From Bacillota bacterium (GTDB taxonomy: Bacteria > Bacillota > Clostridia > Lachnospirales > Lachnospiraceae), in NCBI GenBank assembly GCA_023411225.1, contig JAEYPA010000028.1, forward strand, positions 1-39,979: DNA of 39,979 nucleotides, given 5' to 3'. The translations under genes and the position numbers were made by a program. How positions within the stretch are numbered: position 1 is the first letter of the stretch; each line of letters opens with the position of its first letter. Positions 32,570-39,979 of this stretch are shown piece after piece. The notes under the pieces were generated by a model that did no database searches, had not been told where the DNA came from, and was given only the letters and a program-made list of their open reading frames with translations.

Positions 32570-33862
32570 ATGGTTGATATTATTACGAGCGTGTTGTTAC
32601 TTGTAACATTTATAGGCTTAATTGTTTATTGTATGAAAGGTGGAAACCTTTTAATTGGTTTTATTGTAACAGCACTTATTTGGTGTATTATTGGACGAGT
32701 TCCAGTACAGACGGTAGTAACAGATATTTTTGAAAAATCAGTTGAAAACTATGGCCCTACGATAGCTATTATTGTTTTTGGTGCATGGTTTGGACGTGTA
32801 CTTGTAGACAGTGGTATTGCAGGTTTTATTATTAAGAAAACTGTTGAACTTGCAGGTGATAAACCACTTGTTACAGTACTACTTCTTAATATTGTATGTG
32901 CAATCATATTCACAAGTGCATTTGGTGTAGGTTCCGTTATGGCAATCGGTATGATTGTTTTACCTATCATGTTCTCAATTGGAATTAATAAGAAAACAGC
33001 AGTTGGTGCTTATATGCTTGCAGTATCTGCTGGTATGTACCTAAACATAGCCTATGTAAATCAATTTGTGGCAGTATTTCCTAATATAAAGTATGACGAC
33101 AATTATGTGAGATTCGCTATAGTAGCAACAGTAGTACATATAGCTGTAATGATTGCATTTATCGTATTTAGCTACTTAAGAGCTAAGAATGGCGGTAAAG
33201 CGAAAGCGTGGGCAGCTACAGCAACAGCTTCCAATGAAGCAAAACCTCTTCCATGGTACTGCATTATAGTTCCATTTGTTCCAATTATTCTGGTTGCAGT
33301 ATTTAAATGGCAGCCAGTACCATCTTTCTTAGTTGGTATTGTGCTTGGATTATTATTCTCAAGAAATCTTAGAAATTATAAACTTGCAGTAGAAAAAGTA
33401 CAAAAAACACTATATGATGGCGTAGCTGATAGTGGTCTTCTTATTGGTATGTTATACAGTGTTAATATTTTCCAAGCAGCTGCAAAACAGGTAGCACCAG
33501 TTCTACAAAATGTAATTGGAGATATAATTCCTACAAACACAGTTATTTTACTTGTTGCAGTATGTGTTTTAGCACCTCTTGCATTGTTCCGTGGACCACT
33601 TATGATTTGGGGTTCCGGTATTGCAGTTGTTTCTATTTTGCAAGCAATGGGAGTTTTCACAGAACCTTTCCTATTTGCATTATTCTTAATTCCACCAGTA
33701 GCAATCGTTGCAGGTTCCTGTCCTACACAATCATGGACTATGTGGGCAATAAGTTATGCAAAGGTAGAACCGAAACAGTATATTAAGACAAATCTTCCTT
33801 GGGCATGGGTTATTCTTGTAGTAGTTGAAATTCTTGCATACAAGATGATAAGTGGAATGTAA
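32570..33862 (+). CDS. multi-pass membrane transporter, GntP/DcuC-like (ion transporter superfamily)
   Basis: About 430 residues with roughly twelve hydrophobic segments and paired re-entrant-looking motifs, VFGAWFGRVLVDSGIAGFI near residue 75 and SGLLIGMLYSVNIFQAAA near 290. The layout, two inverted halves with a central loop (210-225), resembles carboxylate and gluconate carriers of the GntP/DcuC/CitMHS groups. I cannot fix the family by eye. As first gene of a locus with mannonate dehydratase it most likely imports a sugar acid or related carboxylate. ATG 32570 follows AAGGAGG; a TTG at 32552 precedes the same site and is unlikely. A 23-codon frame (32471-32542) precedes it without clear meaning. 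Confidence 0.75.
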   Translation: MVDIITSVLLLVTFIGLIVYCMKGGNLLIGFIVTALIWCIIGRVPVQTVVTDIFEKSVENYGPTIAIIVFGAWFGRVLVDSGIAGFIIKKTVELAGDKPLVTVLLLNIVCAIIFTSAFGVGSVMAIGMIVLPIMFSIGINKKTAVGAYMLAVSAGMYLNIAYVNQFVAVFPNIKYDDNYVRFAIVATVVHIAVMIAFIVFSYLRAKNGGKAKAWAATATASNEAKPLPWYCIIVPFVPIILVAVFKWQPVPSFLVGIVLGLLFSRNLRNYKLAVEKVQKTLYDGVADSGLLIGMLYSVNIFQAAAKQVAPVLQNVIGDIIPTNTVILLVAVCVLAPLALFRGPLMIWGSGIAVVSILQAMGVFTEPFLFALFLIPPVAIVAGSCPTQSWTMWAISYAKVEPKQYIKTNLPWAWVILVVVEILAYKMISGM

Positions 33863-33887
33863 TATTACAAATAAATGATTCGAATTC

Positions 33888-33935
33888 CAAGGCCGGGTTT
33901 AATTTAAATATACACTCGGCCTTGTGTAGATTTTA
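33888..33935 (+). terminator. hairpin after the transporter gene
   Basis: CAAGGCCGGGT (33888-33898) pairs with ACTCGGCCTTG (33914-33924), one G-T pair, 15-base loop, followed by TGTAGATTTTA. Probably a partial terminator that sets transporter expression apart from the downstream genes. Confidence 0.6.
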
Positions 33936-33987
33936 TACGTAAATCAGTACAGTTTAATAATTATATGGTATTTGAAAGGAGATTGTA

Positions 33988-36114
33988 ATGAGTAAAAGAG
34001 CAATTAGAATTGGAATAGATGTTGGTGGTACTCATACAAAAGCGGTAGCCATCGACAATGCTACAAATGAAATTGTAGGAAAAGGGTCTGTAATGACAAC
34101 TCATTATGATAAACAGGGTGTTGCAAAAGGTGTAGTTGAGGCATTTGAAAAATGTCTCTCAGAAAATAATATTAAGCCAGAAGAGGTAATATTTATTGCG
34201 CATAGTACAACACAGGCAACAAATGCCCTTCTGGAAGGAGATGTTGCAAGGGTTGGCGTAATTGGAATCGGTGGCGGTGGAATCGAAGGATTTCTAGCAA
34301 AGAGACAGACAAAAATTAACAATATTGATCTTGGAACTGGAAAATTCATCGAAATTGATCAAACCTACGTTAAAATTAAAGATATGACAGAAGAAAATGT
34401 AAGAAATCTCATAAAAAAAATGGTGGATGGAGGAGCAAAAGTTATTGTTGCTAGTAAAGCATTCGGTGTAGACAATATGCGAGAAGAGAAATTAATAGCG
34501 GAAGAATCAGAACGTCAAGGAATAGCTTGTACAGTTGCCTCTGACATAACAAAGCTTTATGGACTTACAACACGTACCCGTACTGCGGCATTAAATGCAA
34601 GTATCCTTCCTAAAATGCTTGATACAGCTATCAGTACGGAAGGGAGTGTTCGTTCCACTGGTGTTAAAGTACCTTTGATGATCATGCGTGGTGACGGTGG
34701 TGTTATGGAAATTAGTGAGATGAAAAAGAGGCCAATTCTTACTATGCTTTCAGGTCCAGCAGCCAGCGTAATCGGCGCACTTATGTATCTTCGCGCATCA
34801 AACGGTGTGTATTTTGAAGTAGGTGGTACTTCAACTAATATAGGTGTTATTAAAAACGGACGTCCTGCTGTAGACTACTCCATTATTGGTGGTCATAGAA
34901 CATATGTTAACTCATTAGATGTTCGTGTTCTTGGTGTTGCAGGTGGAAGTATGGTACGTGCTAAAAAAGGTGAAATAGTGGATGTTGGCCCTAGAAGTGC
35001 ACATATTGCACATATGGGTTATACAGCATTTACAGATCCTGCACTCTTTGATGGCGCTGAATTATACTATATGCGTCCACGTGATAACGATCCAGATGAT
35101 TATGTGGCAATCCGTCTTAACAACGGTGAAAGCGTTACGATTACTAATACATGCGCAGCAAATGTATTGGGGATTCTAAGTGAAAATGATTATGCCCGGG
35201 GTAATTATGAAGCTAGTTGTAAGGCTATGAAACTTTTGGCTGACGAAGTAGGATTATCAATAGAAGAAACAGCAAGAGCTATTCTTAAGAAATCTTGTGA
35301 AAAAATAGTTCCTGTCATTGAAGATCTTATTACAAAATATAAAATTGAACGTGATCAGATCATGTTAGTAGGAGCAGGTGGTGGAGCTGGTACTCTTCTT
35401 ACATTTACAGCAAACGAGATGGGATTCAAATATGATATTCCAATAAATGCAGAGGTAATTTCATCTATTGGTGTTGCCCTTGCAATGGTACGTGAAATGG
35501 TGGAAAGAACAATCCCTAACCCAACATCTAAGGATATTGCAGAACTTAAAAAGGAAGCAAAAGAACTTGCAATGAATAGTGGTGCAGTGGAAGAAAGCAT
35601 TGAAGTTTATGTAGAAATTGATGAGCAGGCACAGAAAGTAACAGCAATTGCAATGGGCTCAACAGAGGTAAAAACTACAGACCTTATGAAAAACTGTGAC
35701 GAGAATGAAGCGATTGAAATCGCTGCAGAATCCATTGGTGTTAGCAAAGATAAAGTTAAGCTAGAAGCTTCTAATGGACTTATGCATGTAGTTAGTGCGG
35801 ATATTAATAGTAAACATCAGATAAGAGTAATTGATAAAAAAGGGTTTATTAAAATACAGCGTACGAATGCTGTAGTTGCTTCCACTACAATGGAGAAAGT
35901 TACTGATATCTTTAAAACATTGTGGGATAGTGCAAGTAATTTTTCAACAGAAATTCGTATGAATCCAGATGCATATGTAATTGCAGGTGCCCGTGTGTTA
36001 GATTATTCAGGTATACCTGAATTGACACAGGTAACCGGACTAATAGAAGCAGAGCTTTCAGATAAAAATCCTGAGGATGAAATAATTTTAGTATTAGCAA
36101 AAAATGAGTTATAA
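33988..36114 (+). CDS. hydantoinase/oxoprolinase-family protein (HyuA-like ATPase)
   Basis: A 708-residue ASKHA-fold ATPase. The N-terminal phosphate loop GIDVGGTHTKAVAID spans 8-22 and STTQATNALLEGD follows near 75 (Hydant_A_N). Residues about 195-480 form the Hydantoinase_A part, with FEVGGTSTNIGVI and GAGGGAG. The last ~200 residues are an extension outside the two usual domains. HyuA/5-oxoprolinase proteins open lactam or hydantoin rings with ATP, and related proteins are acetone or acetophenone carboxylase subunits. The usual partner HyuB is absent here. A role on a lactam or on a carboxylated sugar derivative is only inference. AAAGGAG precedes ATG; the HExxH gene follows after 22 bases. 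Confidence 0.82.
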   Translation: MSKRAIRIGIDVGGTHTKAVAIDNATNEIVGKGSVMTTHYDKQGVAKGVVEAFEKCLSENNIKPEEVIFIAHSTTQATNALLEGDVARVGVIGIGGGGIEGFLAKRQTKINNIDLGTGKFIEIDQTYVKIKDMTEENVRNLIKKMVDGGAKVIVASKAFGVDNMREEKLIAEESERQGIACTVASDITKLYGLTTRTRTAALNASILPKMLDTAISTEGSVRSTGVKVPLMIMRGDGGVMEISEMKKRPILTMLSGPAASVIGALMYLRASNGVYFEVGGTSTNIGVIKNGRPAVDYSIIGGHRTYVNSLDVRVLGVAGGSMVRAKKGEIVDVGPRSAHIAHMGYTAFTDPALFDGAELYYMRPRDNDPDDYVAIRLNNGESVTITNTCAANVLGILSENDYARGNYEASCKAMKLLADEVGLSIEETARAILKKSCEKIVPVIEDLITKYKIERDQIMLVGAGGGAGTLLTFTANEMGFKYDIPINAEVISSIGVALAMVREMVERTIPNPTSKDIAELKKEAKELAMNSGAVEESIEVYVEIDEQAQKVTAIAMGSTEVKTTDLMKNCDENEAIEIAAESIGVSKDKVKLEASNGLMHVVSADINSKHQIRVIDKKGFIKIQRTNAVVASTTMEKVTDIFKTLWDSASNFSTEIRMNPDAYVIAGARVLDYSGIPELTQVTGLIEAELSDKNPEDEIILVLAKNEL

Positions 36115-36136
36115 TCCGGAGGTCTATTAGAAGTCT

Positions 36137-36784
36137 ATGCGTACTATATTTGAAGAACTGATAAAGAAAAGTGATAAAAGCTGGTATGAAAATTTATTAT
36201 TTAATAGATCAACTACCAAAATGACTGCATGGGAACGTAGTGATATTATAGATAGTTGCATGAATACTTCCATTGAGGTTAAGAATAAGCTGACCAAACA
36301 ATACCGAAAAATGAGTGCCAAAGCGTATGCAGAAATTCTTGGTATTGAAGTTGAAGAAGAAACTGGAGATATTATTGAAGGATTTTTATATATGGCACTT
36401 TATCAGCCATCATCAAATGTAATTACAATAAACAAAAGCGTGATTGACATTGTAGAAAAATTTATAATAGATCATGGAATGGAAGATATGATACCGTGGA
36501 ACATTATTTTGGAAATTGTTTTGTATCATGAAGTATTCCATGCCATGGAGGACAAGATAGAAGGAATATATACACGAAGTAAGATGATAAAAAAGACACA
36601 TTTTGGATTATTTTCCAGTCACTCCGGACTGGATGTTGCAAGTGAGATTGGAGCAATACATTTTTCAAAAATCATGTGTGAAATGGATTTTTCACCATGT
36701 ATTTATGAACAGATATTACTTTTAGCAACAGACCAGTCATATAAAGAGAAACTAATAAATTTTATAACTAAAAATAATATTTAA
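36137..36784 (+). CDS. uncharacterised HExxH (zincin-like) protein
   Basis: A 215-residue cytoplasmic protein I do not recognise. The segment ILEIVLYHEVFHAMED carries HEVFH (His131, Glu132, His135), the zinc and catalytic motif of zincins. Glu170 in DVASEIGAIHFSK, 35 residues later, is a plausible third ligand, as in gluzincin and IrrE-like families. No signal peptide or membrane segment. The N-terminal 110 residues are mostly helical and without known motifs. GGAGG lies 14 bases before ATG, rather far, so translation may depend on the preceding gene. Its tight position between the hydantoinase-like gene and uxuA suggests a function on the same metabolite or as a processing factor. Peptidase activity is unproven. 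Confidence 0.65.
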   Translation: MRTIFEELIKKSDKSWYENLLFNRSTTKMTAWERSDIIDSCMNTSIEVKNKLTKQYRKMSAKAYAEILGIEVEEETGDIIEGFLYMALYQPSSNVITINKSVIDIVEKFIIDHGMEDMIPWNIILEIVLYHEVFHAMEDKIEGIYTRSKMIKKTHFGLFSSHSGLDVASEIGAIHFSKIMCEMDFSPCIYEQILLLATDQSYKEKLINFITKNNI

Positions 36785-36808
36785 GAAAGAAAAAGAGAGG
36801 ATAATACT

Positions 36809-37879
36809 ATGGATATGACATTACGTTGGTTTGGTACAGAATATGATTCTGTAACATTAGAGCAGATTCGTCAGGTACCAGGAGTAAAAGGAGTTATTAC
36901 AACACTTTATGGTACACAACCAGGTGAAGTGTGGAGCATTGAAGATATTAGAAAAATTAAAAAAGAAGTCGAAGATGCAGGTCTTAGTATTAGTGGAATC
37001 GAAAGTGTAAATATTCATGATTCTATTAAAGTAGGTACACCAGACCGTGAACAGTACATTGAAAATTATATACAGACACTTGAAAATTTAGGGAAAGAAG
37101 ATATCCACCTGGTATGTTATAACTTCATGCCTGTATTTGACTGGACAAGAAGTGACCTTGCGAAGCTTCGTCCAGATGGTTCAACAGTTCTTGCCTATGA
37201 TCAGGAAATTATTTCACAGATTGATCCTTTTGCCATGTTTGAAGACATGGATAAGAATTCAAACGGATTTATTTTACCGGGATGGGAACCGGAACGTATG
37301 GCTCGTATAAAAGAACTATTTGAAATGTACAAGGATGTTGATGAAGAAAAGTTATTCCAGAATTTAGTGTATTTCCTAGAACGTATTATGCCTGTATGTG
37401 ATAAATATAATATTAATATGGCAATTCATCCAGATGATCCTGCATGGCCTGTATTTGACCTTCCTAGAATTGTTACTGGAAAAGAAAAAGTTCTCAGACT
37501 GATGAATGCTGTTGATAATGTTCACAATGGTGTTACATTATGTACAGGTTCCCTTGGATCGAATCCTGAAAATGATATTGTCGATATCATTCATTCATTA
37601 AAAGGAAGAATACATTTTGCACATGTAAGAAACCTACAGTACAATAGCCCAGGTAATTTCCAAGAAGCAGCTCATCTTTCCTCTGATGGAAACATTGATA
37701 TGTTTGCAATTATGAAAGCCCTTTATGATATAGGTTTTAATGGAATAATACGTCCTGATCATGGAAGAGCAATCTGGGGTGAAGTATCCATGCCTGGATA
37801 TGGATTATATGATAGAGCTCTTGGGGCATGTTATTTAAATGGACTTTGGGAAAGTATTGAAAAGTGTGATTCATTATAA
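36809..37879 (+). CDS. uxuA: mannonate dehydratase
   Basis: Dehydrates D-mannonate to 2-keto-3-deoxygluconate in hexuronate degradation. Length 356 and the family blocks fit: the N-terminal LRWFGTEYDSVTL, NFMPVFDWTRSDL, then metal and substrate residues in MAIHPDDPAWP, HFAHVRN and RPDHGR. The TIM-barrel UxuA family usually ends with an MPGYGLYDRALGACYLNGL-like segment, which is present. The GAGAGG site precedes ATG, and it lies 24 bases after the HExxH gene. A hairpin follows. Confidence 0.93.
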   Translation: MDMTLRWFGTEYDSVTLEQIRQVPGVKGVITTLYGTQPGEVWSIEDIRKIKKEVEDAGLSISGIESVNIHDSIKVGTPDREQYIENYIQTLENLGKEDIHLVCYNFMPVFDWTRSDLAKLRPDGSTVLAYDQEIISQIDPFAMFEDMDKNSNGFILPGWEPERMARIKELFEMYKDVDEEKLFQNLVYFLERIMPVCDKYNINMAIHPDDPAWPVFDLPRIVTGKEKVLRLMNAVDNVHNGVTLCTGSLGSNPENDIVDIIHSLKGRIHFAHVRNLQYNSPGNFQEAAHLSSDGNIDMFAIMKALYDIGFNGIIRPDHGRAIWGEVSMPGYGLYDRALGACYLNGLWESIEKCDSL

Positions 37880-37902
37880 TAATATTATATATAATAAATG
37901 AG

Positions 37903-37923
37903 GCTGGAGTCAAAAGCTCCAGC
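37903..37923 (+). terminator. hairpin after uxuA
   Basis: GCTGGAG (37903-37909) pairs with CTCCAGC (37917-37923), 7-base loop. The following AACATTTAAAT is only weakly T-rich, so it may be an attenuator rather than a full stop. Confidence 0.5.
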
Positions 37924-37964
37924 AACATTTAAATAAAATTATATAGATATTAGATGGGTAAAAT

Positions 37965-38732
37965 ATGAATAAGGACTTATTAAAAAGAATAGTTAATGTA
38001 GATAAACCTAAAATTGCAAGTGCTAATGTATATGATAGTCTGTACAGGGAAATTATTGAACTTAAGCTTAAACCGGGCTCAATCATAAGTATTAAAGATA
38101 TGTGTGAACATTTTGATACTGGTCGTTCTCCTATGCGTGATGCCCTGATAAAGCTAGAACAAGAGGGACTTATTACAACACTACCGCAAAGAGGTATCAT
38201 GATATCCAAAATCGATTTCTCACGTGTTGAGCAGGAGCGTTTTATGCGTGTGTGTGTGGAAGAACGTGTCATGGATATATTTATTAAGAAACATACGCCG
38301 GAAGATATTGAACATCTTGAGAAATGTATAGCAATGCAAATTGAAGCAATCAAGGAGAAAGACTATCGACAGGTTATTGAAATGGATGATAAGTATCATA
38401 ATGTATTCTATGAAGCGACGAATAAGCTTTTCTGCGCAAAAACAATACAGCAGGTATCAGGTCATTACAAACGATTTCGTCTACTTACAATTATTGATGA
38501 AATAATTGTAGAAGATGTAGTAGAGCAACATAGGCAGATACTTGAAGCAATCAAAGAAGAAGATACAGAAAAAATGCATAAGGTCATAAAAAAACACTTT
38601 TCCAAAATACACGATGAAGAGATTATTTTATGTAAAAAATACCCTTATTTATTTACTGAAGGTGATAAGTGGGAACAGGAACAGGAACCGAAGTTTTGGA
38701 CAGAGGATTTCCTTGAAGAATTATGTAAATGA
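37965..38732 (+). CDS. GntR-family regulator with FCD domain (FadR/UxuR type)
   Basis: A 255-residue repressor. The winged helix covers about 20-85 (VYDSLYREII, then SIKDMCEHFDTGRSPMRDAL). The C-terminal FCD helical bundle (about 90-235) has the metal-binding pattern Asp-x3-His in EMDDKYHNVF plus later histidines in SGHYKR and VEQHRQILEAI. FCD proteins near uxuA/uxuB sense hexuronates or their products. It probably controls the locus through the palindrome at 32424. The C-terminus has a Trp/Glu-rich extra tail. It is followed 15 bases later by the dehydrogenase. Confidence 0.88.
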   Translation: MNKDLLKRIVNVDKPKIASANVYDSLYREIIELKLKPGSIISIKDMCEHFDTGRSPMRDALIKLEQEGLITTLPQRGIMISKIDFSRVEQERFMRVCVEERVMDIFIKKHTPEDIEHLEKCIAMQIEAIKEKDYRQVIEMDDKYHNVFYEATNKLFCAKTIQQVSGHYKRFRLLTIIDEIIVEDVVEQHRQILEAIKEEDTEKMHKVIKKHFSKIHDEEIILCKKYPYLFTEGDKWEQEQEPKFWTEDFLEELCK

Positions 38733-38747
38733 AAGTGGTGACAATAT

Positions 38748-39979
38748 ATGAAATTGAATGATAAAGAGCTTGTTAATAAGGAACAATGGGAAAAAGCAGG
38801 TATAAATCTATTTGAATTCGATCGTAAAAAAATGTGTAGTCATACAAAAGAAGAACCTGTATGGATTCATTTTGGAGCAGGTAATATTTTCCGCGCCTTT
38901 CCAGCTGCGTTGCAACAGAGATTACTAAACGAGGGTCTTGCAACAGAAGGAATTATTGCAGTTGATGGTTATGATTCTGAAATAATAGAGTTGGTATATA
39001 GAACTCATGATAACCTCAATCTTTTAGTTACTCTAAAAGCAAATGGAACGATTGAAAAAACTGTAATCGGAAGTATTGCAGAATCACTCGTTTTGGATAG
39101 TAAAATTGAAGCTGAGTATTCAAGGCTCAAAGAAATATTCAGAAGTAGAAGCTTGCAGATGGTCAGTCTTACCATAACGGAAAAGGGTTATAGCCTAGTA
39201 AATGCCAATGGTGAATTTCTTCCAGTAGTAAAGGATGATTTTGAAAAAGGACCTAATTCCCCAGATAGTTATATTGGTAAACTTACTGCACTTTGCTATG
39301 AAAGATACGTAGGTGGTGCTTTTCCAATTGCACTGGTTAGTATGGATAACTGTTCACACAACGGAAGTAAACTTTATGATGCTGTTCATGCATTTGTAGC
39401 TAAATGGATTGAAAATGGACTAGTGGATGCTGGATTTAAGGATTATATTGAAAATTCTGATAAGGTATCATTCCCATGGAGTATGATAGATAAAATAACT
39501 CCTCGTCCTGATGACAGTGTGAAAGAAATGCTTGCTGAAGTAGGATTTGAAGATACCCAAGCAATAGTGACATCAAAGAATACTTATGTTTCTCCTTTTG
39601 TAAATGCAGAAGAGGCACAGTATCTTGTAATTGAAGATAAGTTTCCAAATGGCCGTCCAGCACTTGATAAAGTCGGAGTAATATTTACAGATCGTGAAAC
39701 AGTGGATAAGGTTGAAAAGATGAAGGTATGTACTTGTTTGAACCCACTACATACTGCATTGGCTGTATTTGGTTGTCTTCTGGGATATACTAAGATTAGC
39801 GATGAGATGAAGGATAATGAGCTCGTTGAGCTTGTAAAAACAATAGGATATAAAGAAGGTCTTCCTGTAGTTGTGGATCCAGGAATCCTATCACCAAAAG
39901 CATTCATAGATGAAGTACTTAATGTTCGTATTCCAAATCCATTTATGCCGGATACACCACAACGTATAGCGTGTGATAC
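38748..39979 (+). CDS. mannitol dehydrogenase family / fructuronate reductase-like protein (partial, cut by window end)
   Basis: An open frame of 410 codons that runs off the window and belongs to the long-chain polyol dehydrogenase family. The cofactor part begins WIHFGAGNIFRAF (about 39-51), then SMDNCSHNG near 200 and the catalytic segment MKVCTCLNPLHTAL (Lys, Asn, His) near 325-338. The last visible residues MPDTPQRIACD precede the usual TSQK motif, so some 100 residues are missing. Next to uxuA and an FCD regulator, fructuronate reductase (UxuB, D-fructuronate to D-mannonate) is the natural reading, but tagaturonate reductase or mannitol dehydrogenase are the same family. GTGGTGA is the ribosome site for ATG 38748. 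Confidence 0.85.
   Translation, partial: MKLNDKELVNKEQWEKAGINLFEFDRKKMCSHTKEEPVWIHFGAGNIFRAFPAALQQRLLNEGLATEGIIAVDGYDSEIIELVYRTHDNLNLLVTLKANGTIEKTVIGSIAESLVLDSKIEAEYSRLKEIFRSRSLQMVSLTITEKGYSLVNANGEFLPVVKDDFEKGPNSPDSYIGKLTALCYERYVGGAFPIALVSMDNCSHNGSKLYDAVHAFVAKWIENGLVDAGFKDYIENSDKVSFPWSMIDKITPRPDDSVKEMLAEVGFEDTQAIVTSKNTYVSPFVNAEEAQYLVIEDKFPNGRPALDKVGVIFTDRETVDKVEKMKVCTCLNPLHTALAVFGCLLGYTKISDEMKDNELVELVKTIGYKEGLPVVVDPGILSPKAFIDEVLNVRIPNPFMPDTPQRIACD

Overview
The window looks like chromosome from a low-GC, Gram-positive, endospore-forming anaerobe of the Lachnospiraceae / Clostridium cluster XIV kind. Evidence: AT-rich intergenic DNA, strong AGGAGG ribosome binding sites with GTG and TTG starts, a CwlD-type spore-cortex amidase behind a sigma-E-like promoter, a clostridial-style atp operon, and short relics of an IS4-family transposase and of a sortase-anchored protein. 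This is inferred from gene content only. I saw no rRNA, tRNA or CRISPR.

Layout. (1) 1-7.8 kb, mostly housekeeping: an alpha/beta hydrolase (N-terminus probably outside the window), a membrane-anchored SH3-GH18 protein, cwlD, a CxxCxxCC cysteine-cluster protein, an RpoD-like sigma factor, and a tight Sua5/TsaC - YwlE - RpiB set. (2) 7.8-8.4 kb: a terminator, the decayed remains of an IS4-family transposase on the minus strand, and a consensus promoter set between AT-rich palindromic repeats. (3) 8.4-23.1 kb: a large plus-strand sugar or polyol catabolic locus. It holds a class II aldolase, a ribose-type ABC transporter (binding protein, double ATPase, two permeases), a zinc alcohol dehydrogenase, a D-2-hydroxyacid dehydrogenase, an FGGY kinase, an aldo/keto reductase, an SDR oxidoreductase, an MFS transporter, an RbsD-type mutarotase and a ROK regulator. 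The likely logic is import, oxidation or reduction to a ketose, phosphorylation, then aldol cleavage; the substrate cannot be read from sequence. The first permease has lost its last ~42 codons to a frame change. (4) 23.2-31.3 kb: a convergent DUF402 gene, then the complete atpZ-atpI-atpBEFHAGDC operon, whose c subunit carries the sodium-binding residue set. (5) 31.3-32.5 kb, no intact gene: relics of a MerR regulator (its operator-promoter still perfect), a nitroreductase and a sortase-anchored protein, with several hairpins. (6) 32.6 kb to the end: a sugar-acid-like locus with a multi-pass transporter, a hydantoinase/oxoprolinase-like ATPase, an uncharacterised HExxH protein, mannonate dehydratase, a GntR/FCD regulator and a fructuronate-reductase-like dehydrogenase cut by the window end.

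The most interesting points are the unusual pairing of a hydantoinase-like ATPase and an HExxH protein with hexuronate enzymes, the predicted Na+-coupled ATP synthase, the frame-disrupted permease, the similar AT-rich sites in front of the sugar operon and of its ROK gene, and several gene relics recoverable only by joining frames. Stretches over 300 bases without an intact gene: 931-1325 (orphan promoter, hairpin, terminator), 7807-8424 (transposase relic, promoter), 9286-9622 (inverted repeats), 23670-23997 (minus-strand promoter; no confident atp promoter seen) and 31279-32569 (relics, described below).
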